DNA of 64,000 bases from Phycisphaera sp. (GCA_016125285.1 WGMA01000049.1:46719-110718); one strand, 5' to 3'. Positions 42,406-51,542 are shown, numbered from the stretch's first letter. Numbers and translations are program-made. Notes: generated by a model from the letters alone, not told the origin.

Positions 42406-45150
42406 TCAGTTGGACGGGGCGTCACCGACGCGTTCGAGGCGTAGCCTGTACGTCGCGCCGCCGTCGTCGCCGTAGGCTGTGAGCCACCCGTGATTCCGCT
42501 CCGGGCGGAAGGTGAGGGCCGTCTTCGGGAAGAACACGACGGGCTTGGGCTTGAGCGCGTCGGCGAGCTTGTCGAAGCCGCCGGTCGCGACGAGCTTGAT
42601 GATCGGGTCGGTGACCTTGACGGTGACGCCGAGGTCCTTGATCGCGAATTCGCGTGTCGAGGCGCCGGCCTCGATGACGACCTGTCCGAGGTCGTAGTCG
42701 GCCGGTTCGGTCGGCGTGTTGGCGCCGGTTTTCGAGAGGCTGGCGCCGGGGATGAACGCGAGCGTCGCGTGGTAGACGCCGGGCATCTTGGCGAGCGCTT
42801 CGGTGCTCAGCTCGGTGCGCATCGCGGACCAGACGTTGGTCGCCTGGACCGTGGGGTCTGCGGCGGCCTCGGTGGCGAACCGCTGGTTGAAGGTGACGAG
42901 GTATTGCTGCTCGGGCCAGGCGACGGAGGCGATGAGGATCGCGCGTCCGCCGTTGGCGACTTCGAGGTCCTTGGAGCCGGCGGCGACCGCGAGCTTGCCC
43001 TCGTCGTGGATCGTCTCGTACCACAGCTGCGGATGGGGTCGGTGGCCCGCGGCGATCTCCTTCGCCAGCCACGGCACGATCACCGGGGCCACGATGGTCT
43101 TGTCGTCGCCGCGGAGCACGTCGATCACCGCGGGCGGCCCGGTGTCGGCTCCGCCGGCGGCGCTGTTCATGGTCCACTGCTTGATGAGGTGGGCGGCGAG
43201 TCCGGTGAAGCCGGGCAGCGGCTTGGCGGTCGGCGTGTCCGCGGCGTCGGCCATCTCGTACCACGCCGCGATCATGCTCGCCTGCTCGTCGCCGTTCATC
43301 GCGTTCATCGCGGCTTCGAGGGTGTTCGGGCCGCTCTGACGCAGCGCCGCGATCGCCGCGGCCTGACCGGGCCCTTCGCCACCGGCGGCGATCTTGCCGA
43401 GCGGACCGGCGGTGTGTGACGCGTCGTTCGCCGCGATCATCATCTCAACGATCGCACGCGGCGTGGGCTTGATCGCCAGCGCCGCCTTGACCAGCTGGGC
43501 GTAGATGATCGGCACCTGCGTCTCGGCGACGGCCTGCGCGGTGGCGACGCGGAACGCCGGGATGACCTGCAACGCCATCGAGCGGATCGGCGCGTCCGGC
43601 GACGCCAGCATCTTGAGCAGGCCGTGCGACTCGCTGTTCAACGCGTAGGTGAACGTCGGCTCCTTGTTCTCGGCGTCGACGTCGGCGTAGGCCTCGCGAA
43701 TGGCGACCATCGTCTGCGTGGTGCGCGACGCGAGGTCGGCGTTGGCCGGGTCCAGCAGCTGGTGGCTCAGCCACTCGGTGGTCAGTCGCTCGCGGCGGCC
43801 GGCCAGCTTGACGATGTAGCTGATGGTCGTGTCGAGGCGTCGGGGATTGGTCGACGCGACCTGGACCTTGGTGGCGAGCGTTTCGAGCGTCGACGGCTGA
43901 GCGTTGACGAGGTCGACACACACCTGCAGCACCTCTGCGGAGGGCGGGCCGGTCGGGCTCGCCAGCAGCGAGTTGGCCGTCTGCGTGAGCGTCGCGAGCG
44001 TCGCGGGGTCGGGCGCTGCGCCCTTCTGCTCGCTGAGCTTGCCCTTGAGGCCCAGCAGCACGACCTGCGGGTCGGGGTTGGTCAACGCCGAGTCGAGCAG
44101 CGAGCTGGCGATCGGCGCGCTGGCCGGGTCGCGCGCGATCGCCGAGGCGACCAGCACCTTCGACTTCGTGTCGCCCTTGGCCATGACCCGCTGGATCAGG
44201 GGCACCGCGGGGCTGTCGGGGCTGAGCTTGCTGAGGTTGGAGCCCGAGGCGATGACCATCGCCGCGGCGTGGAGCGACTGAGGGCTGTCGGACGCGGCCA
44301 ACTCGCTGAGCGCACGCTCGATCTCGACGTTCGTCCCGCCGCCGCTGATCAGCTTCTGGGTCGTCTTGAACGTCTGGTAGGAGATCGTCCACGGCGAGGT
44401 CTCGGCGCCGTCGATGACGATGTCCTTGATCAGCACCGACCCGTCGAAGATCGCCCAGATCTGACCGGGCATCGGCTGCGAGAACTCGCTCGGCAGGCCG
44501 GACAGCAGCTTGTTGATGGCGTTGTAGGTCTGCAGCTCGTCGCGGAACTTGGTGAGCGTGGCGTTGCGCCGCACCGCGTACTGGCTGGCCGTCTCGTTGT
44601 TGCCGCGGCTGGAGATCTTCGGCTGGGTGGGACGTTTGATCATGCTGCGATCGATGCGCAGGCCGTAGGCCGAGCGGTTCGGCGTGGCGTTGAGCATCGC
44701 CCGCGCCATCTTCCACTCGACGGTGCCGTCCGGCTTGAGGATCACGTCGCGCGAGATCCGCGGGATGCTCGTGTCCAGCGTCTGCTTGCCCACCGATACC
44801 TGGTTGTCGGGATTCTTCTGATTGCTCAGCGCCGACTGCCAGTCCAGGCCTTCCTGCGGGATGTACCATCCCACCAGACGCGACCCGCTGACTTCCACCG
44901 CACGCTCGGTCAGCTCCAGCGGCTTGTCGATGTTCACCGGCTTGAGCGGAACCAGGATCAGCTGGCGGTCGCGCTGGACCTTGACCAGCCAGACCGGCCC
45001 CATGTAGGTGTTGGTCAGCGTGCGCTGATTCGACAGAAAGGCTTCAACATCCAGCTCCAGCTTCTGAGCCGACGCCGCGCCGGCGGTCGTCAGCACCAGC
45101 GCCGTCACGGCAAAAACAAACGCCCGGGAAGCACGCATCGTCAATCTCAT
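42406..45150 (-). CDS. Large exported protein of unknown function
   Basis: 914 residues. Signal peptide ends near AGAASAQ. The chain is mostly soluble with long helical, alanine-rich stretches (VLQVCVDLVNAQPSTLETLATKVQV) of HEAT-like character in the middle third, and a beta-rich C-terminus (DYDLGQVVIEAGASTREFAIKDLGVTVKV). No catalytic motif recognised. AGGAAGAG precedes the ATG. It leads the operon with DUF58 and transglutaminase, so it is probably the periplasmic partner or substrate of that pair. Confidence 0.85.
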   Translation of the reverse strand: MRLTMRASRAFVFAVTALVLTTAGAASAQKLELDVEAFLSNQRTLTNTYMGPVWLVKVQRDRQLILVPLKPVNIDKPLELTERAVEVSGSRLVGWYIPQEGLDWQSALSNQKNPDNQVSVGKQTLDTSIPRISRDVILKPDGTVEWKMARAMLNATPNRSAYGLRIDRSMIKRPTQPKISSRGNNETASQYAVRRNATLTKFRDELQTYNAINKLLSGLPSEFSQPMPGQIWAIFDGSVLIKDIVIDGAETSPWTISYQTFKTTQKLISGGGTNVEIERALSELAASDSPQSLHAAAMVIASGSNLSKLSPDSPAVPLIQRVMAKGDTKSKVLVASAIARDPASAPIASSLLDSALTNPDPQVVLLGLKGKLSEQKGAAPDPATLATLTQTANSLLASPTGPPSAEVLQVCVDLVNAQPSTLETLATKVQVASTNPRRLDTTISYIVKLAGRRERLTTEWLSHQLLDPANADLASRTTQTMVAIREAYADVDAENKEPTFTYALNSESHGLLKMLASPDAPIRSMALQVIPAFRVATAQAVAETQVPIIYAQLVKAALAIKPTPRAIVEMMIAANDASHTAGPLGKIAAGGEGPGQAAAIAALRQSGPNTLEAAMNAMNGDEQASMIAAWYEMADAADTPTAKPLPGFTGLAAHLIKQWTMNSAAGGADTGPPAVIDVLRGDDKTIVAPVIVPWLAKEIAAGHRPHPQLWYETIHDEGKLAVAAGSKDLEVANGGRAILIASVAWPEQQYLVTFNQRFATEAAADPTVQATNVWSAMRTELSTEALAKMPGVYHATLAFIPGASLSKTGANTPTEPADYDLGQVVIEAGASTREFAIKDLGVTVKVTDPIIKLVATGGFDKLADALKPKPVVFFPKTALTFRPERNHGWLTAYGDDGGATYRLRLERVGDAPSN

Positions 45151-45313
45151 ATCTCTTCCTCGTCGTCACGAACTGTAAGGACAGACTCGATTCACCCCGT
45201 CTGTATCGTCGTCGGTTCTCCGACATCATCGCCGGCAGCGCGTGTGCGCCACCCGCGTTGGATATTGTATGACACGCGATCGATGCGTGGGGCTCGCGGA
45301 GCGGTCGGCGCAC

Positions 45314-45342
45314 AAAAAAAGCCCTCCCGTCGTGGGAGGGCT
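45314..45342 (-). terminator. Intrinsic terminator after the small lipoprotein gene
   Basis: Reading on the minus strand: stem AGCCCTCCC/GGGAGGGCT (loop ACGAC) followed by seven T. It is 21 bases beyond the stop at 45363, a textbook intrinsic terminator. Confidence 0.92.
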
Positions 45343-45362
45343 CGGGTAGTCGTGTGGGTGGA

Positions 45363-45845
45363 TCACGGAATCGGCATCACGCCGATGCGCTTCGGACGAT
45401 CCAGGTACAGCACCTTCAACACGTCGTCGTTGAGGGCGCGCCAGTCCGTGTCCAGCGTGCGGGCCTTGCGGATGCGGAACTCGTCGGGCGTCTCGGCCAG
45501 ACCCTTCAGCTCCGGCGACAGATCGCCGAGCACCTCGTCGGCCGTCAGCTGATCGTCGTGCTTGTCGTGCTTCTTCTTGCCGAACAGCGACCAGCCCTTG
45601 TCCTCGTCGGCCATCGCGACTTCGTTGTCCTTCTTGTCGCTCTTGAACCAGCCGTCCCAGAAGTGCTTGTCCTTCTTCTCATTCACGACGTTGCCCTGGT
45701 CATCGAGCACCAGCGGCTCGACGTACACGCTGGACGTGTCCGCGGGCTGCATCGCGGCGGTGTCTTCGGTCTTCTCCGTCGTCTCGCAACCGAGCGTCAG
45801 GGCGACCGCAAACATGAGGGACGTGGCAGTCAACAGGTTTTTCAT
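45363..45845 (-). CDS. Small lipoprotein, charged
   Basis: 160 residues. Lipobox LTLGC near residue 19-20. The mature part is rich in D, K and E (EKKDKHFWDGWFKSDKKDNE, FGKKKHDKHDD) and ends with RKARTLDTDWRALNDDVLKVLYLDRPKRI. AAGGTGG precedes the ATG. No family recognised. It has its own terminator and probably its own promoter, divergent from the RNA/cyclase locus. Confidence 0.82.
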   Translation of the reverse strand: MKNLLTATSLMFAVALTLGCETTEKTEDTAAMQPADTSSVYVEPLVLDDQGNVVNEKKDKHFWDGWFKSDKKDNEVAMADEDKGWSLFGKKKHDKHDDQLTADEVLGDLSPELKGLAETPDEFRIRKARTLDTDWRALNDDVLKVLYLDRPKRIGVMPIP

Positions 45846-45975
45846 AGGGTATCCCACCTTTCGTTCGGAACTGGCAAGTTTGTATCAGTGGCGAACATGA
45901 TTGTCAAGCGACAAACCCCGATACGGCGTTGTTGTGTCAAGCACTTAACAACGCTCGCCCAACCCCGGTTTCCGA

Positions 45976-45984
45976 TGATATAAT
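45976..45984 (+). promoter_or_regulatory. Extended -10 promoter of the structured RNA
   Basis: TGATATAAT (45976-45984) is a perfect extended -10. No good -35 lies 17 bases upstream, consistent with an extended -10 promoter. Start near 45990. The remainder of the gap 45858-45975 holds no gene I can see. Confidence 0.7.
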
Positions 45985-45989
45985 AGACC

Positions 45990-46225
45990 CACAGGAACGG
46001 CTTGTCCGTTGTCTGTGGACTCGGATCGCAGGTATTTTGCTCGAACCTGCGAACCCCAAGGGAACGTACTTCTGGGCTGCGATGGTCAAGCCTCCGCAGA
46101 GTGGAAGACCGGGACAGTCTGACACGTACCCACTTGCAATTGGGGTTCGAGCAAAACCTCGGCCGGGCCCATGGGCAACGGCGACCGTCCTTAAAAACGG
46201 TTCGTCCTATCGGCGAGCCGTTTTT
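45990..46225 (+). ncRNA. Structured leader RNA or sRNA with alternative pairings and terminator
   Basis: About 235 bases, no protein-like frame. A 5' hairpin (45989-46018: CCACAG/CTGTGG and AACGG/CCGTT). Two long-range pairings compete for the same 3' segment: 46030-46047 with 46144-46159 (16 pairs, one bulge) or 46050-46059 with 46140-46149 (10 pairs). A local hairpin (46027-46033 with 46045-46051) is compatible only with the second state. The terminator 46193-46225 follows. The cyclase gene begins 63 bases later. This fits a riboswitch/attenuator or an independent sRNA. It lacks the hallmarks of RNase P, tmRNA or SRP RNA; 6S RNA is not excluded. Family unrecognised. Confidence 0.65.
46193..46225 (+). 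terminator. Intrinsic terminator of the structured RNA
   Basis: AAAAACGGTTCG (46193-46204) pairs over 12 positions (one G-T wobble) with 46214-46225, ending in five T. The alternative hairpin GACCGT/ACGGTT (46183-46188 with 46197-46202) would break it, so conditional termination is possible. Confidence 0.8.
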
Positions 46226-46288
46226 CCTTGCGCCCTTCACGTCCGGCACGCATGACAAGCCCCGCGACAACCACCATAATGAGCCCCG

Positions 46289-48598
46289 ATGTCTTCAGAC
46301 GCCTATAAGCCCAACCCGCTGGACACCGATGGCATCGTGCTGCCGGTCCACCTCGAAGGGCTCATCGAAACGCTCGCCCGCCACACCCACGACGTGTGGG
46401 CCGAACGCCGCATGTCCGAGGGGTGGACCTACGGCCCGGCGCGCGACGACGAAACCCATCAGCATCCCAACCTCCTGCCGTTCGACGACCTGCCCGAGGA
46501 CGAGCGGCAGGGCATCGTTGAACGCATCCGCCGCGCGCTGCAGGCGATCATGAAGCTCGGCTACGACGTCAAGCCCCCGGCCGTCGACGTCGGCGGGTCG
46601 CCGGAGGAGCTGGCGGCGCGGTCACGCATCGCCGACCTCACCCGCACCCTCGACGCGCGGCAGGTGCCCATCCGCGAGCTGTACGAGCGCCTCTACCGCG
46701 AGGACGAGCCGACGTTCTGGCAGCTCGGCGTCGAGTTCCACCGGGCGCTGGCGCGCGGCCTGATCAGCTCCGGCCACGCCACCGCCAGCTACGACTACGC
46801 CACCAAGGCGCTGTCGTATGTCCCCGACGACCTGCCGCTGCGTTACCTCCAGGCGCTGGCCCTGGCGCGCGGCCGCAACGTCACCCGCGCACGCAACGCC
46901 GTCGAAGAACTGCTGCAGATGCTCGAGGAGCACCCCGACAGCCACGCCAACCTCCTGGCCGACACCCAGGCGCTGGCCGGGCGGCTCTTCAAGGACATGG
47001 CCGGCCGCGCCCGCTCCGAGGCGCAGCGCCGCAAGTACCTCCAGTCGTCACGCGAGCGCTACGAGCAGGCGTACCGGCTGACCAGCAGCTACTTCCCCGG
47101 CATCAACGCCGCGACGATGGCCCGGCTCGCCGACGACGACCCGCGGCGCGCCCGCCAGCTCGCCGACGCCGTCAACGGTCAGGCCAACCTCCAGCTCGCC
47201 GACCCCAAGAGCCGCGACGACTACTGGCTGCTCGCCACCCTCGGCGAGGCCAACCTGATCCTCGAAAAGTTCGACCTCGCCCGCCGCTACTACCAGCGCG
47301 CCGTCGACCTCGCCCAGCAACGCATCGGCGACATCACGTCGATGCGCCGCAATGTCGAGCTGCTCAAGCAGGTGGTGAAGGTGCCAGACGAGTTGCTGGC
47401 GGTGTTCAACTACGGCGGCGTCGTCGTGTTCTCCGGCCACATGCTCGACCACCCGCACCGCACCACGAAGCTCGGCATGGCTGCGCGATTCCCGCCCGAC
47501 CCCGTGCTCGAACGCGCCGTGTCCGACGAGATCGGCCGCGAGATCGACCTGATCAATCCCGCCATCGGCTACTCGTCGTGCGCCAACGGCAGCGACATCC
47601 TGTTCTGCGAGCAGATGCTCAAACGCGGCAAGGAACTCAACGTCGTGCTGCCGTTCGACCTCGACGACTTCTACCTCACCAGCGTCGACCTCGGCGTCCC
47701 GCAGCGTCGGCGGTGGCGCGAGCGCTGCGACGCGATCCTCGAGCACGCCTCCGTGCACTTCGCCACGCGCGAGCGCTACCTCGGCGACCCGATCCTCTTC
47801 GAGTTCACCAACCGCATCATGCAGGGCCTGGCGATCCTCCGCGCCCGCGAGCTGGGCGTGAAGCTCGACCACCTGTGCGTGCTCGACATGCACCAGCTCG
47901 GCAACCTGACCGGCGGGGCGGGGCAGGCGCTGCGCAAGTGGGAACGCGCGGGCATGGGCACGCCGCGTGTCGTCGACCTGGCGCAGATCCGCGAGGACGC
48001 CGGCGCGTCGTCGTTCCGCGAGGTCGACCCCGGCGTCATGCCCGAGATCGAGATCTCCGAGTACCGCCGCAAGATCCGCTACATGCTGTTCAGCGACGTG
48101 AAGAACTTCTCGAAGCTGTCCGAGGAGCAGAGCCCGGCGTTCTTCGTCAAGTTCCTGCAGCAGGTCGAAAGCATCCTCGTCGGCCACCGCGTCAAGCCCG
48201 ACTTCTCCAACACGTGGGGCGACGCGGTGTTCATGGTCTTCGAGAGCCCCGTGACGTGCGCCGACTACGCGATGCAGCTCATCCACCGCATCGAAGAGGT
48301 GAACTGGACGAAGTACGGCCTGCCGGAGGACACGACGCTGCGCATCGGCGTGCACGCCGGGCCGGTGTACAGCCGTATGAATCACATCGTCGGTCGCGAG
48401 GACTTCATCGGGTCGCACGTCAACCGCGCCGCGCGCATCGAGCCGGTCGCGACGCCCGGCTGCGCGTTCGTGTCCGAGCACTTCGCCGCGGAGCTCGCGG
48501 TCAATCCCGACCACGACTTCATCTGCGAGTACATCGGCATCCAGGAGCTGGCCAAGCGGTTCGGCAAGGCGGAGCTGTTCCGCCTCGACCGGCGTTGA
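46289..48598 (+). CDS. RyR / TPR-S-like / SLOG-like / class III nucleotide cyclase protein
   Basis: 769 residues. About 25-95: RyR-type domain (HDVWAERRMSEGWTYGP, DETHQHPNLLPFDDLPEDE). About 110-365: helical TPR-S/TRAFs-binding-like repeats (SSYFPGINAATMARL, DYWLLATLGEANLI). About 372-555: a Rossmann-like domain resembling SLOG (VVVFSGHMLD, NPAIGYSSCANGSDILFCE, LNVVLPFDLDDFYLTSV). 595-769: class III cyclase with metal aspartates D603 (FSDVKNFS) and D645 (TWGDAV) and transition-state N712/R716 (VNRAAR). The lysine that reads adenine in adenylate cyclases is N641; the partner D705 is kept, so the nucleotide used is open. No signal peptide or membrane segment. It follows a structured RNA and precedes a TIR gene. 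Confidence 0.92.
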   Translation: MSSDAYKPNPLDTDGIVLPVHLEGLIETLARHTHDVWAERRMSEGWTYGPARDDETHQHPNLLPFDDLPEDERQGIVERIRRALQAIMKLGYDVKPPAVDVGGSPEELAARSRIADLTRTLDARQVPIRELYERLYREDEPTFWQLGVEFHRALARGLISSGHATASYDYATKALSYVPDDLPLRYLQALALARGRNVTRARNAVEELLQMLEEHPDSHANLLADTQALAGRLFKDMAGRARSEAQRRKYLQSSRERYEQAYRLTSSYFPGINAATMARLADDDPRRARQLADAVNGQANLQLADPKSRDDYWLLATLGEANLILEKFDLARRYYQRAVDLAQQRIGDITSMRRNVELLKQVVKVPDELLAVFNYGGVVVFSGHMLDHPHRTTKLGMAARFPPDPVLERAVSDEIGREIDLINPAIGYSSCANGSDILFCEQMLKRGKELNVVLPFDLDDFYLTSVDLGVPQRRRWRERCDAILEHASVHFATRERYLGDPILFEFTNRIMQGLAILRARELGVKLDHLCVLDMHQLGNLTGGAGQALRKWERAGMGTPRVVDLAQIREDAGASSFREVDPGVMPEIEISEYRRKIRYMLFSDVKNFSKLSEEQSPAFFVKFLQQVESILVGHRVKPDFSNTWGDAVFMVFESPVTCADYAMQLIHRIEEVNWTKYGLPEDTTLRIGVHAGPVYSRMNHIVGREDFIGSHVNRAARIEPVATPGCAFVSEHFAAELAVNPDHDFICEYIGIQELAKRFGKAELFRLDRR

Positions 48599-48671
48599 CC
48601 CGCACGCCGCGCGCTCCCACGCCGGCGACCGATCGGTGTAAAATGAAGCCCATCACGGGGGCGAGACAGGC

Positions 48672-51449
48672 ATGAGCGACCAGCTTGAAGAACAACCCGA
48701 GGTCGAGGCGGCGCCGACCGACCAGCCGGCGGAAAACTTCGACGCGCCCGCCGAATCGGACCAGCGTCACCGGCTGCCCGGCGACGAAGAGGGCGTCGAG
48801 TACCGCTACGACGCGTTCATCAGCTACCGGCACGTCGAGCCCGACCGCATGTGGGCGAAGTGGCTGCACAAGTCGCTGGAGACGTACAACCCGCCGAAAA
48901 ACCTCAAGGCCCAGCTCGGATTCGACCCGAAGGTCAAGCGCGTGTTCCGCGACGAGGACGAGCTGCCGGCGTCGTCGGAGCTCGGCGTCGAGCTCGAGCG
49001 GGCGCTGCAGCAGTCGCGCTTCCTGATCGTCATCAGCTCGCCGCGCATCGTCGCGTCGCGGTGGTGCGACGCGGAGGTCGAGCGGTTCCGCGCGTTGGGG
49101 CGGCACGACCGGATCCTCACGCTGCTGATCGAGGGCGAGCCGCACGAATCGTTCCTGCCCGCGCTGACGCAGATCAAGAGCGTCGAGTACGACGACGAGG
49201 GCAACGAGCACGAGGTGATCACGCCGGTCGAGCCGCTGGCGGCGGACGTGCGTCCGGCGGAGCACGAGTCGCACAGCAACCGCAAGCGTTTCGCGCTGCT
49301 GCGCATCCTCGCGACGATGTGGGGCGTCAAGTTCGACGACCTGCGTCAGCGTGAGAACGAGCGGCGTCACCGACGCATCGTCGCGGCGGCGGGCGTGCTG
49401 GCGGCCCTGTTCGTGATGATGACCGGGCTGACGGTCTACGCGGTGATCCAGCGGAACGACGCGATCGCGCAGCGCGTGATCGCCGACGCGGCGCGGCAGA
49501 AGGCCGAGGACGCGCTGGCCGAGGCGTTGAACCTGATGGACGCGGTGATCTTCGAGTTCCAGGAGCAGCTGGCGGACCGCGCGGGCATGCGTATCCCGCG
49601 GGAGCGGATGCTCGAGAAGGCCATGGCCGACCTCGAACGGATCATCGACAAGTTCGATCTCGAGCAGTCGCAGACGGGCCGGGCCGCGGCGGTGGCGATG
49701 CACAAGCGGGGCACGCTGTACCGGATCGCCGGTCGCACGAAGGAGGCCGGCGATCTGTTCGACCACGCGTTGCAGATCCTCGAGCCGCTCGCCGAGGCGC
49801 CCGGCGCGACGGCCGACGTGCGGCGCGACCTGTCGAACGTGTACGTCGAGATCGGACGCCTCGAGGAGCGCCTGGGCAACTCCGAAGACGCGCAGCATCG
49901 CTACGAGCAGGCGCTGACGATCCGCCGCAGGCTCGCCGACGAGTCGCCCAAGAACGTCGTGGCGCAGCGTGACCTGGCCACGGCGCTCGAGTACGTGGGC
50001 AACGTGCTGATGACGCTGGGCAACACCTCCGACGCGCTGGACCGGTTCAACCACTGCCTCGCCATCCGCACGGGCCTGCACAACGCCGACGCCGAGGACT
50101 TCGACATCCGCCGCGAGCTGGCCGACGCGTACGAGCGCGTCGGCGACGCGACGCTTCAGCTGGGCGACGTGCAGGCGTCGCGCGACAACCAGAGCAAGGC
50201 GCTGGAGCTGCGTGTGGCCCTCGTGGAGCTCGACCCCGGCAACACCCGTGTCCGCCGCGACCTGTCGGTCTCGCACAACAAGATGGCGGACCTCGACACG
50301 CGGCTGGGCGACCTGCAGGAGGCCCACGACCACTACGCCTCGACGCTCGCCGAGACGCGCGAGCTGATGCGGTTCGATCGGAGCAACCCGCGCTGGCAGC
50401 GCGAGCTGGCGGTGGGGCTGCTGAACCTCGGGGCGGCGAGCGTCGCGCTCGGCAAGACCGCCGAGGCGCGGGAGGAGTACGAGCAGAGCCTCGCGACGTC
50501 GCAGAAGCTCGTCGACGCGAACCCCGACGACGTGCAGGCGCAGCGGGACCTGTCGCGCATCAATCACCTCATGGCCGAGCTGCTGCTGACCTCGTCGCAG
50601 CCGGAGGACGCCCGCGCGTACTACGAGCGGTCGTTCGACATCCGCAAGAAGCTGGTGGCGGACGACGCCGAGAGCGTCGACGCGAAGCGCGACCTGGCGA
50701 TCGCGTACGACGGTCTGGGCGACCTCGAGCACAAGCTGGACAAGCCCGGCAAGGCGGCGGAGGACTACGCCGAGGCGCTGAAGCTGCGTGAGGCGATCGC
50801 CGCGGCGGACCCGAAGAACGTGCAGTATCAGCGCGACCTGACGATCTCGTACCTGCGGCTCGGGCCGGTCTCCAAGCCCCAGGACGCGCTGGGCTATTAC
50901 GAGAAGGCGCTGGCGGTGCGCGAGCGTCTGGCGGCGGCCGATCCGACGAACTATCAGGCGCAGGTCAACCTCGCGGTGGCGCACTACTACATGGGCAACG
51001 CCCAGCGCAAGACCGACGACCTGACCGGCGCGATGGAGCACTACCGCAAGTGGATCGAGATCAATGAATCGATCGTCGAGAAGCAGCCGGACAACGTCAA
51101 GGCGGCCCGTGACCTGTCGGTGTCGTACAGCGTCGTGGCGGAGCTCGCGGCGTCGATCGACCAGGCGGGCACGGCGATCGGCTACCTGCTCAAGGCGATC
51201 AAGATCCGCCGCAAGCTCGTCGCCGCCGACCCGAAGAACGCCGCGGCCGCGATCGACCTGGTGATCAGCCTCGTCAAGCTCGGCGACGCGGAGTACGGCC
51301 AGAAGCTGTACCCCGACGCGCTGACGCACTACGAAGAGGCGATGAAGGTCGTCCAGCCCTTCGCCAACGGCGCGCTGCCGCCGAACTACGCCGGGCTCCC
51401 GACGGTGATCAACAAACGCATCACCGCCGCTCGCGCCGCGTCGCAGTGA
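48672..51449 (+). CDS. TIR-transmembrane-TPR protein
   Basis: 925 residues. After an acidic head, residues 45-175 are a TIR domain: YDAFISYRH, RVFRDEDELPASSELG, FLIVISSPRIVASRWCDAE with the catalytic glutamate at residue 135, so NAD-cleaving activity is possible. One membrane helix lies at about 236-260 (IVAAAGVLAALFVMMTGLTVYAVI), followed by a helical stalk and about a dozen TPR-like units from 300 to 900 (RDLSVSYNKLGD-type pattern, DPxN spacing). It is 73 bases downstream of the cyclase gene on the same strand with no terminator between, so one operon is likely. Without a cyclic-nucleotide-binding domain, how the cyclase signal would reach it is not evident. Confidence 0.92.
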   Translation: MSDQLEEQPEVEAAPTDQPAENFDAPAESDQRHRLPGDEEGVEYRYDAFISYRHVEPDRMWAKWLHKSLETYNPPKNLKAQLGFDPKVKRVFRDEDELPASSELGVELERALQQSRFLIVISSPRIVASRWCDAEVERFRALGRHDRILTLLIEGEPHESFLPALTQIKSVEYDDEGNEHEVITPVEPLAADVRPAEHESHSNRKRFALLRILATMWGVKFDDLRQRENERRHRRIVAAAGVLAALFVMMTGLTVYAVIQRNDAIAQRVIADAARQKAEDALAEALNLMDAVIFEFQEQLADRAGMRIPRERMLEKAMADLERIIDKFDLEQSQTGRAAAVAMHKRGTLYRIAGRTKEAGDLFDHALQILEPLAEAPGATADVRRDLSNVYVEIGRLEERLGNSEDAQHRYEQALTIRRRLADESPKNVVAQRDLATALEYVGNVLMTLGNTSDALDRFNHCLAIRTGLHNADAEDFDIRRELADAYERVGDATLQLGDVQASRDNQSKALELRVALVELDPGNTRVRRDLSVSHNKMADLDTRLGDLQEAHDHYASTLAETRELMRFDRSNPRWQRELAVGLLNLGAASVALGKTAEAREEYEQSLATSQKLVDANPDDVQAQRDLSRINHLMAELLLTSSQPEDARAYYERSFDIRKKLVADDAESVDAKRDLAIAYDGLGDLEHKLDKPGKAAEDYAEALKLREAIAAADPKNVQYQRDLTISYLRLGPVSKPQDALGYYEKALAVRERLAAADPTNYQAQVNLAVAHYYMGNAQRKTDDLTGAMEHYRKWIEINESIVEKQPDNVKAARDLSVSYSVVAELAASIDQAGTAIGYLLKAIKIRRKLVAADPKNAAAAIDLVISLVKLGDAEYGQKLYPDALTHYEEAMKVVQPFANGALPPNYAGLPTVINKRITAARAASQ

Positions 51450-51485
51450 TCGGACGCGCCGACCGCCGAGTGAAACGCCAATGAA

Positions 51486-51513
51486 CAAGGGCAGGCCGCG
51501 AAGCCTGCCCTTG
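51486..51513. terminator. Bidirectional terminator hairpin
   Basis: CAAGGGCAGGC (51486-51496) pairs perfectly with 51503-51513 around CGCGAA, between the stops of the convergent TIR and giant-adhesin genes. Confidence 0.75.
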
Positions 51514-51542
51514 TGTGTTGTGGGTCTGTTGTCGATCCGCGA

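Noticed and set aside
45990..46225. RNase P RNA, tmRNA or SRP RNA
   Set aside because: The hallmark sequences of these RNAs (RNase P GAAAGTC core, tmRNA tRNA-like ends, SRP GGAAG-type loop) are not present in a suitable arrangement.
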